Positions 8,022-16,488 of a DNA stretch of 64,000 nt are shown piece after piece. This DNA comes from Hirschia sp964342355 (GTDB lineage Bacteria > Pseudomonadota > Alphaproteobacteria > Caulobacterales > Hyphomonadaceae). Every line of letters starts with the position of its first letter. The first letter of the stretch is position 1. The DNA lies in NCBI GenBank assembly GCA_964342355.1, contig CAYFFG010000003.1:1-64000 (forward strand), in the 5' to 3' direction. The translations under genes and the position numbers were made by a program. The notes below the pieces were generated by a model. The model had not been told where the DNA came from, made no database searches, and saw nothing but the letters and a program-made list of their open reading frames with translations.

Positions 8022-9632
8022 CTACGCCACCTGTTCGTTGACAACTTTGAGCTTACCTTTTTTGGACGTGTCCATTGATCGAATTTGCTCATTAAGAACG
8101 ATATCTTCTTCGTCCAACGCATCGCGTAATTGTCCATCCACGCCAAGACGAAAATCGGAAATCAACTGTCGCGCCTCATCCAGCACTTTGAGGTTATCAG
8201 ATATTGCTGCGTGGGCATTCTGCGCCAAACGCTCCAGCTCAATCACCTCCGGCACGACCGTTTCCCAAGCGCCAGACTTACGCAGATCCACATCAAAGTA
8301 TGCTGGCGGATTTCCCGGATTTGGAAGAGACTTGTCGGGTTTGCGCTCGGCCTTGCGCTTCATTTTCAAGCGCTTGCGTTTGTTTGCAGAACGGTAGTCA
8401 CTAATCAGCGCCCACGCATGATTATTCACGCGCTCCTCAGCAGTCGTCGCGACTTTTGCGAGCCTTTGCGTGAACGAAATCGCACTGGAAACTTGTTGTT
8501 GAAAATGGAAATGCAAGGCCGTTGCTGTTTCGATGTTTGATTTTGCGACATCCAACACATTATAGGCAGTATCCCGAGCCTCCTGCTCAAGCCCCATCCG
8601 ATATAATCGGTTGATAAAGAAACGTTTTCCTAGCTTGCCAAACCCCGGAATCGGGTCTGTGAAACCTTTGTATCCTTCGTAAGTCGCATATCCAAAGATA
8701 CATAGCCCGATTACAAACAGCGCGATGCCCAGGACAGATCCCAGGTTGAATATATTCTGTATAAAATGCGGCCAGGCGTCAGCAAACCGTGGAGCCTCCG
8801 CTCGTGAAAGTTCGACGAGGCCTGCTTCGTCTGCGATGATCGCGGCCTCTGCGACTTCGCGAAAATGGGCGACATAAAGATTGAAAAACATCGCGAAGAT
8901 CGCAAGGAGGCTACCTGCACCGATAACCACATACCGCCAAGGCTGATCCAGCGTCACCGCATATCGGATGATCAAAAGACCAAACACCAGGCCCAACAAT
9001 ATATTGACCAATGAAATGAAGACAGCGGAAATCCAGCCGCCAACCAATCCCTGAGGGCTAATTCCTGCAAAAATGGCCGCGTTTACAAGCGTCTCGAACA
9101 ATAGCAACGATACAAGCAGCGCAATTGGCTTCATAAAATAAAGCGGCACTTCCGCATGACGTTCAATGCCGTTGTCACGCCTGAAATTTTCATATTGGCG
9201 CAGGCTGTCATTGAATTCTGTTCGCGTTTCCTGGAACGGACGACGGTACTCGGACAATTCTTCGTGCAGCTTCGCCTTGATTTCCTTAGCTAAGGTCTGT
9301 GCGTTCAAACGATTTGGCTTGTGCCGTTCTATCCAGTCTTTTGCATCATGTGTGAGCTGTTCGACATGCCCCTTGAGCTTTTTAAGCTCATCATCACGCT
9401 GCAGATCAATGTCTTGCTCACGCCCATCAGGGACCGTAGCATGAGACTCAGGGATCAGCTGTTTGGCGTCAAGTTTGCCTTTGCGTTTCGTCCACCATTT
9501 AGAGGCAGAGAAACCAAAACGCTTTTTGCCCAAGCGGTCAAAAATATTCGATATCTTCAGACCGAATTGAACTTTCTGAGTTTTAAGATCGTAACCCAGC
9601 TCAAAATTCAAATCTGGATTTTTTTCCGCCAT
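8022..9632 (-). CDS. Four-span membrane protein with coiled coils, unknown
   Basis: This is the first gene of a two-gene unit. ATG 9632 (MAEKNPDLNFELGYD) is chosen because GGCGGGGG precedes it. The 536 residues show a charged cytosolic N-terminal region with coiled-coil stretches (about 80-155), hydrophobic helices at about 165-187, 199-224, 233-255 and 294-316, and a long charged C-terminal region rich in Lys/Arg (for example SDYRSANKRKRLKMKRKAE) and heptads. No enzymatic motif is visible. The architecture suggests a membrane scaffold or sensor working with the downstream VWA-like protein; this is inference. Confidence 0.7.
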   Translation of the reverse strand: MAEKNPDLNFELGYDLKTQKVQFGLKISNIFDRLGKKRFGFSASKWWTKRKGKLDAKQLIPESHATVPDGREQDIDLQRDDELKKLKGHVEQLTHDAKDWIERHKPNRLNAQTLAKEIKAKLHEELSEYRRPFQETRTEFNDSLRQYENFRRDNGIERHAEVPLYFMKPIALLVSLLLFETLVNAAIFAGISPQGLVGGWISAVFISLVNILLGLVFGLLIIRYAVTLDQPWRYVVIGAGSLLAIFAMFFNLYVAHFREVAEAAIIADEAGLVELSRAEAPRFADAWPHFIQNIFNLGSVLGIALFVIGLCIFGYATYEGYKGFTDPIPGFGKLGKRFFINRLYRMGLEQEARDTAYNVLDVAKSNIETATALHFHFQQQVSSAISFTQRLAKVATTAEERVNNHAWALISDYRSANKRKRLKMKRKAERKPDKSLPNPGNPPAYFDVDLRKSGAWETVVPEVIELERLAQNAHAAISDNLKVLDEARQLISDFRLGVDGQLRDALDEEDIVLNEQIRSMDTSKKGKLKVVNEQVA

Positions 9633-9727
9633 AGCGACCCCCGCCAGCAAAATCCATTAACGCTTCTTTAAGCTTAAACGTTGGAGTTGTGGCGGGCAAT
9701 ATAATTTTTTATGTCAGCTGTCTTTCA

Positions 9728-10417
9728 TCACCCGACTGTCGCTATGCCCGGCGCTTGCAGGACTGGGGCTTCAGCGCGGTCGTTGACGCGGAACCAGCCA
9801 GCAATGGAATAGCGCTGAGCTTTTGACGCCAGGACGGCATGGGGAATGTCTTCAGACAAAAACACCGCCAATGCGCCAGCTTCCGGCGTCACAAGGTATG
9901 TTGGCTCAATATCACCTTCATTGCCATAAACGGCCAGCTCACCGCCATCATCGGCGCGCCAATCATGATTGAGGTAAAGCACAGTGGACAATACCCGGTT
10001 TCGCGCGCCTTTGAACGCATCCATGTGGCGCGCGTAATAGGCGCCAGGCTCATAAACCGCATAGTGCGCTTCATAAGAAAACAAGCCCAGAAAAAGTTCG
10101 CGGTTGATGATCAGCCGCAGCTCTTCCATCAGGTCCAGATATTCCGCCTGGACGCCCTCTTCGCGTGTCAGCCAGCGGGTCTTGTCGCGGCGGATATCCC
10201 GGTCGATCAACAAGTCATCGGCCCGTCCCACGCCCGCCAGTGTCAGACGTCCCTTTTCGTGCTGGCGCTGAGCGTCAGTGCGTAAAGCCGCAACCATGTC
10301 TGACGGCACAATATCATGCACCACCGCCCACCCCGGAGAGACCAGAGCATTCAGCCAGTTCCAGCGCGACGTATCTGCGCCGTCAAAATAGGTTTTGGGC
10401 AATAAAGTATCCGCCAA
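9728..10417 (-). CDS. 2-oxoglutarate/Fe(II)-dependent dioxygenase (prolyl 4-hydroxylase-like)
   Basis: The 229-residue protein carries the metal and cosubstrate motif of the P4H/SM-20 family: HMD (Y-Y-A-R-H-M-D, the HxD) near residue 132, a distal His in EDIPHAVLAS near 193, and the 2OG-binding Arg in RYSIAGWFR near 203. This group hydroxylates protein prolines or small molecules; the substrate cannot be told. No signal peptide is present, so it is cytosolic. It lies 66 bp downstream of the epoxide-hydrolase-like gene on the same strand. Confidence 0.85.
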   Translation of the reverse strand: MADTLLPKTYFDGADTSRWNWLNALVSPGWAVVHDIVPSDMVAALRTDAQRQHEKGRLTLAGVGRADDLLIDRDIRRDKTRWLTREEGVQAEYLDLMEELRLIINRELFLGLFSYEAHYAVYEPGAYYARHMDAFKGARNRVLSTVLYLNHDWRADDGGELAVYGNEGDIEPTYLVTPEAGALAVFLSEDIPHAVLASKAQRYSIAGWFRVNDRAEAPVLQAPGIATVG

Positions 10418-10483
10418 AGAGCAAAAGATGCGCGGCTATATGCTATGCCGCGCACCCATACAAGCAGAAACTGAATTTGTCTC

Positions 10484-11563
10484 TTAGCGCTCAATCTCGC
10501 TTAAGAACGCGATGAGGTCAGCATTGACACGTTCAGCCTCTTCCTGCTGCACCCAGTGGCCAGTGTCGGGATAAAGGATCACACCGCGAAAGTCGTTACA
10601 GGTCGCAGACATGCGCTTTTCCAGGCTTTCAGCGTTCGCCCCGCGGATAACCACATCCTGTTCGCCCGCGAGGAATTTGACTGGAATGTCGATGGTCGCG
10701 CCTTCCAGCTGCGGTGTTGATTTCCAGTTATTGTTGAAGTTGCGATAATAGTTGATGCCGCCGCGAAAGCCGGATGCTTCAAACTTGCTGACATAATAAT
10801 CAAGATCAGCGTCAGACAGCCAGGACGGGCTAGCGGTCGGCTTGCCCAGACGTGGGATCCATCCGCCAGCCGCCATTTTAGGATCGGTCAGTTCCGGCGG
10901 CATGCGCGGGCTGTCTGGCTCAAGATATAAACGCGAAAGAATAGCACGCGGGTTCGCATCAAACTCGGCCTCAGCCACGCCGTCTTTCTGGAAATAAAGG
11001 ATGTAGAAGAAATTGTCCTGCATCGCCACGCTCATCCCATCCACCGGCGGGATGGGCGAGCGGCCGTCATAAGGCACGCTCATCGCAAAATAGCTGTCAA
11101 AGCGTGTCGGGTGTAACAAGACCGCATGCCAGGAGACGATCGCGCCCCAGTCATGGCCCACCAGGCTGGCTTTGTCTTCGCCATAAAAGTCGATGATGTT
11201 GACCAGATCCTGCGTCAGTTTCTGGATCGTGTAGGCAGACACCTCAAATGGATTGTCACTATCGCCATAGCCGCGCATGTCAGGCGCCACGACCTTATAG
11301 CCCGCCGCCGCCAGCGCAGGCATCTGATAACGCCAGGAATAAGCCAACTCAGGCCAGCCATGCACCAGCAGGACAAGCGGCCCCTCGCCCATTTCATAGA
11401 CTTTCAGCGTCACCTCGCCAGATTCGACCAGGCGCTCTTTTGCGCCCCATGAATTGGTCTTCAGCGTTTCAGATTTGGTCTCCGCCGTCGCACAGCCAGC
11501 CAGCAGGCCAGCCCCGCTAAGGCCCATAAAGCCGCGTCGGTCGAGTTTGAAAAACGTGTCCAT
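10484..11563 (-). CDS. Epoxide-hydrolase-like alpha/beta hydrolase, exported lipoprotein
   Basis: The N-terminus combines a twin-arginine-type motif (DRRGFMG) with a lipobox (GLLAGC, Cys ~24), so the enzyme is probably exported and lipid-anchored. The hydrolase domain has the oxyanion motif HGWPE (~69), APDMRGYGDSD, the nucleophile in VGHDWGA (Asp ~138) and the catalytic His in DTGHWVQQEE near 337. That set is typical of soluble epoxide hydrolases, which open epoxides to diols; related haloalkane dehalogenases share the fold. Length 359 is normal with the leader. Confidence 0.85.
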   Translation of the reverse strand: MDTFFKLDRRGFMGLSGAGLLAGCATAETKSETLKTNSWGAKERLVESGEVTLKVYEMGEGPLVLLVHGWPELAYSWRYQMPALAAAGYKVVAPDMRGYGDSDNPFEVSAYTIQKLTQDLVNIIDFYGEDKASLVGHDWGAIVSWHAVLLHPTRFDSYFAMSVPYDGRSPIPPVDGMSVAMQDNFFYILYFQKDGVAEAEFDANPRAILSRLYLEPDSPRMPPELTDPKMAAGGWIPRLGKPTASPSWLSDADLDYYVSKFEASGFRGGINYYRNFNNNWKSTPQLEGATIDIPVKFLAGEQDVVIRGANAESLEKRMSATCNDFRGVILYPDTGHWVQQEEAERVNADLIAFLSEIER

Positions 11564-11656
11564 GAATTATCCGCCCCTAGTGTATTTCGTCTTGTCGTTT
11601 GGTTTCTTTCTAGTGCCATATACGTCCAAGCACCAGCCGGAAAAGACTTACCCGCC

Positions 11657-12202
11657 ATGACTGACACCCAGACGTCCCCGCCAGCGCCCACACCCGCCGC
11701 GCCAGCAGCAGCCCCAGAGCCAAACGGCCCTAAAGCGCCCTATCACCACTTTCGCGCTGACCCCAATTCCCAGCTCAATCAGGTGATCGGCGTCGTGCGC
11801 AACACCGAAGGCCGCGCAATCGAAATCATGAAAGTTTCCGCCCTGTTACTGCCCGCTATCGGCGCGTTTCTTTTGTTCTTTGAAGACCAGACATTCAATC
11901 TTTTTAACTGGGCCTTCCTGTTTGGCGCGCTGGCCGCCATCAGCTTTTCCATCTGGAGCGCCCTGCACTGCATGAAACATTTCTCAGTCTCAAAATTTAT
12001 CGCGCCTGAAGAGGGATCGCCCGAAGCGCGCACCGACCATGACTGGGCCATGGCTTTTCGTCACACGCTGATGCGGTCTGAACGCAATGTTGAAAACTGC
12101 CGCAAAGGCCAGATGGCGGGCATTGTGTGCCTGTTGGCGTTTGTCCTCTCTATGGGCCTTACCCCGGTCCTGCCCCAGATTGGCGACCTGTTCGCAAAAT
12201 AA
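11657..12202 (+). CDS. Three-span membrane protein, unknown (181 aa)
   Basis: The product starts with a Pro/Ala-rich cytosolic tail (about 1-35), then NQVIGVVRNTEGRAIEIMKV leads into two hydrophobic helices (about 57-78 and 84-105). A loop with a conserved-looking HDWAMAFRHTLMRSE follows, and a last helix at about 153-175. The 2+1 helix layout with a charged helix before the first span is like that of SLATT/PycTM membrane proteins of nucleotide-signalling defence, but no signature proves it and no cyclase gene is adjacent. The gene at 12250 follows in the same direction. Confidence 0.65.
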   Translation: MTDTQTSPPAPTPAAPAAAPEPNGPKAPYHHFRADPNSQLNQVIGVVRNTEGRAIEIMKVSALLLPAIGAFLLFFEDQTFNLFNWAFLFGALAAISFSIWSALHCMKHFSVSKFIAPEEGSPEARTDHDWAMAFRHTLMRSERNVENCRKGQMAGIVCLLAFVLSMGLTPVLPQIGDLFAK

Positions 12203-12249
12203 CCAAACTGCGCTAATGGGGACTAATACACGCACGACGGGGACACATA

Positions 12250-12915
12250 TTGGCTAATTCCGAACGCAAGCGTTTGATGGATATCACCTACGCCACTGTG
12301 CTGGGTATCGGCATATCCAGCGGTATTGACGATATCCGCCCAGACAAGATTGGCTTTCTGGCGCTGGCCATTATCCCGGTCTTTGAAGATCTTTATCTTT
12401 ATTACAACGACGCCAACCCTGAAGACGACAGCTATTCGCCCCTGCCCGCGGCCGCCCAGGTGTCCAGTGCGCTCGACAATGTGCTTGCCGCCATTGAGAT
12501 TTCCATAGTCGCCTGCTGGATGCTGGCCGCGATCGAGTTTCCCAAGGAAGCGGCCAATTACTTCTTGTTCTTTGGTCTCTTCTGCCTGTTAAAGACCATC
12601 GCTGGCTATATTCTTTATGTGCGCGAAGGCACCCGCCAGATCATGAAGGCGTTTCAGGAATCTGTTTTCCTATTTGGCGCAGCTGTTTCGTTTTACTTTT
12701 ACGCCACACCGCCAGAAGAAACCGGGGTCGATTTTTACGGCGCGGTCGTCGTCGTCTTTTCGGTCTGGCTCATTCAGACCATGGTGTGGTGGCGTCTCCA
12801 GCACACCTCAGGTCTGTCTTATAAAGCCCCCATCATGCGCCGCCGCAAACGCATATTCGCAGCCCGCCAATCCATGATCGCCCACCGCCGCCGCCGCCGC
12901 ATCACCAGAAAATGA
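12250..12915 (+). CDS. Multi-span membrane protein, unknown (221 aa)
   Basis: A TTG at 12250 preceded by GGGGAC starts the frame; ATG 12277 is the alternative. The protein has an amphipathic first helix, then hydrophobic segments at about 82-100, 103-120, 135-152 and 160-180, and a strikingly basic tail (RRRKRIFAARQSMIAHRRRR) that should lie in the cytosol. It follows the gene at 11657-12202 by 47 bp, so the two are likely co-transcribed. No family is recognised. Confidence 0.6.
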   Translation: MANSERKRLMDITYATVLGIGISSGIDDIRPDKIGFLALAIIPVFEDLYLYYNDANPEDDSYSPLPAAAQVSSALDNVLAAIEISIVACWMLAAIEFPKEAANYFLFFGLFCLLKTIAGYILYVREGTRQIMKAFQESVFLFGAAVSFYFYATPPEETGVDFYGAVVVVFSVWLIQTMVWWRLQHTSGLSYKAPIMRRRKRIFAARQSMIAHRRRRRITRK

Positions 12916-13001
12916 CCTATCGCCCACCCTCCGCGATATCTCCAACATCCCGCCGCATGCCTGGCCTCCCAAACCGTTTTCCCCGTTTACCCTTCCGTAT
13001 T

Positions 13002-13017
13002 CCCCGCGCAGGCGGGG
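13002..13017. repeat. Short GC palindrome (CCCCGC/GCGGGG) plus ATCCAT
   Basis: CCCCGC GCAG GCGGGG ATCCAT, nearly identical to 3031-3053, lies 86 bp after the stop of the membrane gene ending at 12915. Confidence 0.65.
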
Positions 13018-13021
13018 ATCC

Positions 13022-13063
13022 ATCTCTCCCCCCTCACCAATGAGGGTGGAGAGATTATCTTTT
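13022..13063 (+). terminator. Long hairpin, probable terminator
   Basis: ATCTCTCCCCCCTCA (13022-13036) pairs imperfectly with TGAGGGTGGAGAGAT (13041-13055) around a CCAA loop and is followed by TATCTTTT. It would end the transcript of the two membrane genes before the AT-rich DUF2806 gene. Confidence 0.6.
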
Positions 13064-13143
13064 AAATTACACGAATCACTATAAGTTCATGATATGTTCC
13101 ATATTCTTATTACAGCAATAACATCCTGAAGCGAGCAATTTAA

Positions 13144-14130
13144 ATGAGTGAGAACAATTCCGAAGGTGAGAAACTTGAATTCGAGCTCACTATTGGCTTA
13201 AAAAAAATTGCTGGAATATCTACAAATAGCAGAATTTTCAGGGCGATTGATGCTTTGCTCGGAAACACTATTTCCATTGGATCCAACTTTGTTGGTGGAA
13301 TAAGTGAACGAGTTAAAATCCGAGATGAGAAGCGAGCAGAGTTGATAAAAAATGCGGGCGAATTAGCAGCTAAAAACAACTCTGAAGTCATCAGCAACTT
13401 AGCGCAAGCAATGGCGGAAAAACATGCAGAAAAAGAACTCAATGCTCTGGAGAACAAGGTTAACATCGCCTTATTGACAACAAGGAAATTAGAAGGTCAC
13501 CGCATCTCTGAAGAAGACGAAAGTTTAGATGACTTCGATGAGTGGATGAATAAATTCGAAGAACTATCTAGCCACGCAAAAAGCGAAAGACTACAAAATA
13601 TATGGGCAAGCATACTTTCAGAAAAAATTAGAAAAAATCAATCTTTCTCTCTATCTACGCTACATGTGGTTTCAATTCTGGACAAAAAAACCGCAGTCTT
13701 ATTTCAGGATTTCTACAACAACAGCGTCAATGGAAAAATGGCGAAAGGAACCATATCAGGAGAAGAATATTTAAATTACAAATTGCTAGAAGAAAATGGC
13801 CTTATACACGGATTAGCCGGCAACTCTATTATGCAATTTGATACCGATATCGAGGGCAATTTTTATTTTATCGCAGGAAGCTATGCGATTCACGGGCATG
13901 GTACTCCTCAACAACAACTTCACTGCTCAGCGCTTGCTCTTACCCGTGCAGGAGAAGAGATCGGAAACATTCTACCTGCTCCCCAGAATACCATCTCCGG
14001 ACTTAGAAAAATCACGGAAACCATAAGACCAAAAGGGCTTTTAAAAAGGGTCGATCTAGTACAGGTCCTGTCTCCGCCAACAACTTGTGGCACGTACAGT
14101 TTTAAAGTTTTTGAGACCATAGATTTTTAG
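13144..14130 (+). CDS. DUF2806 family protein, AT-rich accessory gene
   Basis: The 328-residue product has the DUF2806 pattern: a helical N-terminal region, a charged coiled-coil middle, the core SHAKSERLQNIWASILSEKI followed by SFSLSTLHVVSILDKK near residues 145-180, then a mixed C-terminal domain. The function of this family is unknown; members often sit in variable, defence-rich DNA. No signal peptide is seen. The gene is visibly AT-richer than all its neighbours (long A and T runs, AAA/AGA/TTA codons) and stands alone, which suggests recent transfer. An AT-rich promoter region (13060-13143) precedes it. Confidence 0.75.
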   Translation: MSENNSEGEKLEFELTIGLKKIAGISTNSRIFRAIDALLGNTISIGSNFVGGISERVKIRDEKRAELIKNAGELAAKNNSEVISNLAQAMAEKHAEKELNALENKVNIALLTTRKLEGHRISEEDESLDDFDEWMNKFEELSSHAKSERLQNIWASILSEKIRKNQSFSLSTLHVVSILDKKTAVLFQDFYNNSVNGKMAKGTISGEEYLNYKLLEENGLIHGLAGNSIMQFDTDIEGNFYFIAGSYAIHGHGTPQQQLHCSALALTRAGEEIGNILPAPQNTISGLRKITETIRPKGLLKRVDLVQVLSPPTTCGTYSFKVFETIDF

Positions 14131-14173
14131 CTTTCATTCTAACTGACCACGTCGATTTCACACCCCCCAATCG

Positions 14174-14461
14174 CTAAACCGCGTCGTGGACGGAGAGGAC
14201 CATGTCAGCGCCTGCTTCGCGCAGGGGCAATAAGGCACGATAGTCTTCGCTGTTGTAAAAGCCCATCACCGCCTCGCGGTCTGGAAACGCAAACACAGCA
14301 ATATTAGGCAGCTCCAACGCGCCGATCAGATTGGCTTCTTCGCCGCCTTTTAAGATCGGCTTCCCGCCAAACCGTTTGATGATCACCGCCGCATTTTGCG
14401 AATACTCAGCCATTGCCTCAGGTGATTTCACTTTCAGGCGCGCCACAAGATAAGCAGTCAT
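14174..14461 (-). CDS. DUF1330 family protein
   Basis: The 95-residue product (MTAYLVARLKVKSPEAMAEY ... FPDREAVMGFYNSEDYRALL) is a typical DUF1330 protein, a dimeric ferredoxin-like fold of unknown function related to small monooxygenase-like domains. ATG 14461 follows AGAGGAG at a good distance; the longer upstream frame is not needed. It is divergent from a LysR gene across about 100 bp holding symmetric sites, so that regulator probably controls it. Confidence 0.85.
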   Translation of the reverse strand: MTAYLVARLKVKSPEAMAEYSQNAAVIIKRFGGKPILKGGEEANLIGALELPNIAVFAFPDREAVMGFYNSEDYRALLPLREAGADMVLSVHDAV

Positions 14462-14508
14462 TTGGTATCTCCTCTTTCTGGTCCAAATTCCCGCACAAGC
14501 TGGCATTT

Positions 14509-14560
14509 TGCAAAAATGCATCATAGATAGAATATTGCATGATATTCATGGATTTTTGCA
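14509..14560. promoter_or_regulatory. Candidate LysR operator between DUF1330 and lysR-type genes
   Basis: TGCAAAAAT (14509-14517) and ATTTTTGCA (14552-14560) are perfect 9-bp inverted arms 34 bp apart. Between them AATATTGCATGATATT (14531-14546) is a near-palindrome containing the T-N11-A pattern of LysR boxes. The second arm ends 3 bases before the LysR start codon, so binding could also repress lysR itself. Confidence 0.55.
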
Positions 14561-14563
14561 TAT

Positions 14564-15445
14564 ATGAAAAACTGGGACGATCTTCGCTTCTTTCTGGCGG
14601 TGGCCGAAGGCGGCTCCATCACCGCAGGTGCGAATGCGCTGGGCGTTGACCAAAGCACGGTCTCGCGCCGCATCCACGCCTATGAAGCGCGTTTAGGACG
14701 TGACCTCTTTTACAACTCGAAAAAACGCGACCAGCTCACGCAATTTGGCCAGACCTGCCTGCGCAGCGCATACGTTGTGCGCGATGAAATGATCCGCATG
14801 GAACAATCCCTGCGCATGGATGATGACAGTCTGAAAGGCACAATTCGCGTTTTCACCGAAGGCGTGTTGTCCAATCGCTTATTGCTCACCAGTATTTCCA
14901 GCTTTTTAGAAATTTACCCCGATCTCAATGTTCGCCTTTCGACCGAGAATGACAATCCGCCAAAATTTCAGGCCGATATCGGCATATTTTCCACCAATGC
15001 GCCTGACCCTGATTATGTTGGCAAACGCCTCGCCACAGCGACATTCGCCAGCTATGCCAGCCCTGATTATCTGGCCCGCTTTCAAGGGCGCGAAGAGGAC
15101 ATGTCATGGCTCAACTGGGATGACGGATCAGATGCGCCCACATGGCCAAAACTGGCGCCGCATATTCCCGATGAAAACTGCCGCATGCGCTCCACCAGTG
15201 TCGCCTCGCTGATCGAAGCCGCCAAACTCGGTCTTGGCGCAACCATTCTGCCCTGCTTCATCGGCGAGCCGGATACCGCTCTTGCCCGCGTGTCGCCGGG
15301 CAATATCGTATCCTCACGCGATGTCTGGGTGTTTGTGCAGCCTGAAGTGCGCAAGGTCCGCAAGGTCCGCGCGTTTTTAGACCATCTTTATGCAAAGATT
15401 TCCGCAGACCGTTTGCTTATCGAAACTGACCTTCCTACAAGCTAG
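14564..15445 (+). CDS. LysR family transcriptional regulator
   Basis: The 293-residue protein has the N-terminal LysR winged HTH (MKNWDDLRFFLAVAEGGSIT, ALGVDQSTVSRRIHAYEARLG, about 1-60), a linker helix, and a periplasmic-binding-protein-like effector domain from about 90. The effector is unknown. It is divergent from the DUF1330 gene, the classical arrangement in which a LysR protein controls its neighbour and itself. The ATG lies directly behind the inverted repeat noted at 14552-14560, with no strong ribosome site. Confidence 0.9.
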   Translation: MKNWDDLRFFLAVAEGGSITAGANALGVDQSTVSRRIHAYEARLGRDLFYNSKKRDQLTQFGQTCLRSAYVVRDEMIRMEQSLRMDDDSLKGTIRVFTEGVLSNRLLLTSISSFLEIYPDLNVRLSTENDNPPKFQADIGIFSTNAPDPDYVGKRLATATFASYASPDYLARFQGREEDMSWLNWDDGSDAPTWPKLAPHIPDENCRMRSTSVASLIEAAKLGLGATILPCFIGEPDTALARVSPGNIVSSRDVWVFVQPEVRKVRKVRAFLDHLYAKISADRLLIETDLPTS

Positions 15446-15455
15446 CCCGGACACC

Positions 15456-15986
15456 TTAATCCAGCGGTTCGCCATAAACGCGGGTTTCAAGATTTGCACA
15501 GTCTGCTGTTGTGAGATTGTGGTCATCAAATGCGGAAAAGCCAGCAACTTCAGGCGTAATGCGCCACACCTCCAGCCCTTCTTGCGTGTCGCCATCAACA
15601 TGGGTCAGCGTGTCAAACGCCCATTCGCCCGGCTGGGTGATATCCTCCACATCCATGCGGCCATTACGCATTTCGGTGTCAAAAGCTGCAAAATACGCCG
15701 CCTCATGATTGTGGATGACGCCAAAATGTTCGCCGGTGACGCCCGTGTCCGCAAACACAATGCGCAGGCCTTCTGTGGTTTCAGCGTCATCGCTGAACCA
15801 GCACATCTCACCGGTTAGCGCAGCATCTGGCGCGCTGGCCGCTTGTGTCTCCTGAGGAGCTTCAGGCGCAATATCTAAGGCCTCGCTCGGCGCAGGCGTA
15901 TTTGTCGCCTCACTATCTGCGCCCTCATCTTCAGCCACGCACGCAACCAACGCCCCAGCCACCGCCAACACCAAAATCCTGCGCAT
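15456..15986 (-). CDS. Lipoprotein, unknown (176 aa)
   Basis: ATG 15986 (MRRILVLAVAGALVAC) with GAGAGG upstream gives a classical lipoprotein signal with lipobox ALVAC at Cys 16. An acidic Ala/Pro/Glu-rich linker of about 45 residues follows, then a domain of ~110 residues (TGEMCWFSDDAETTEGLRIV ... NLETRVYGEPLD) with two further cysteines. No family is recognised. It is convergent with the LysR gene, 10 bp apart. Confidence 0.75.
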   Translation of the reverse strand: MRRILVLAVAGALVACVAEDEGADSEATNTPAPSEALDIAPEAPQETQAASAPDAALTGEMCWFSDDAETTEGLRIVFADTGVTGEHFGVIHNHEAAYFAAFDTEMRNGRMDVEDITQPGEWAFDTLTHVDGDTQEGLEVWRITPEVAGFSAFDDHNLTTADCANLETRVYGEPLD

Positions 15987-16103
15987 CAAACACCTCTCGC
16001 TCAACAAACCACTCCGCCCGACAATCCTAAATCCCCCACGAAATCACGTCATCAGCAAGGCATTGTTTTATTTATCGGGGATGTGCTTGGGGTTCATTGC
16101 GCA

Positions 16104-16138
16104 ATGGATTCCCTGACGCTGCGCGTCGGGAATGACGC
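16104..16138. repeat. Palindromic repeat GGATTCCCTGACGC...GCGTCGGGAATGAC
   Basis: GGATTCCCTGACGC and GCGTCGGGAATGAC form an interrupted palindrome of the type written TCATTCCC...GGGAATCC when read on the other strand, a dispersed extragenic form in many alphaproteobacteria. Confidence 0.6.
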
Positions 16139-16169
16139 CGGTGAGACATGCGCCGTCCACACCCACAGC

Positions 16170-16206
16170 CGTCATCCCCGATAAGCGAAGCGCATCTGGG
16201 GATCCA
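16170..16206. repeat. Palindromic repeat GTCATCCCC...GGGGATCC
   Basis: GTCATCCCCGATAAGCGAAG followed by CGCATCTGGGGATCCAG: arms ATCCCC and GGGGAT, related in layout to the copy at 16104-16138, 32 bp away in opposite orientation. Confidence 0.55.
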
Positions 16207-16488
16207 GTTCAGCGCGCGCAAGCCGTTTTGCGCGCTTGCTTATCCCCTTCACATACAGCTCAGACATAATAAGCGCTCACGTGCAAAACGCGCCAGAAAC
16301 GCCATCCGCCGAAGAGAAAGAGAACACAAAAATTTCAGCTTATCCCGGGATAAGCGCCCGCTCCAAACACTGTTTCAAAGCGATTTTTATACAAAAACCA
16401 TAGGGATAGATCGCGCTTTATCCGCAAAACACCACCAGGAAGACACCCCGTATTCTCACCGGACAAGGCCCCTAACACCACCAGGACC

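Larger units (their letters stand above)
15987..16488. other. Intergenic stretch with palindromic repeats, no supported gene
   Basis: About 500 bp with no convincing gene. It contains two palindromic elements (16104-16138 and 16170-16206) and further AT-rich sequence. A 128-codon frame at 16148-16534 has Arg/His/Pro-rich composition unlike a protein and overlaps these repeats and the next gene. Confidence 0.6.
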
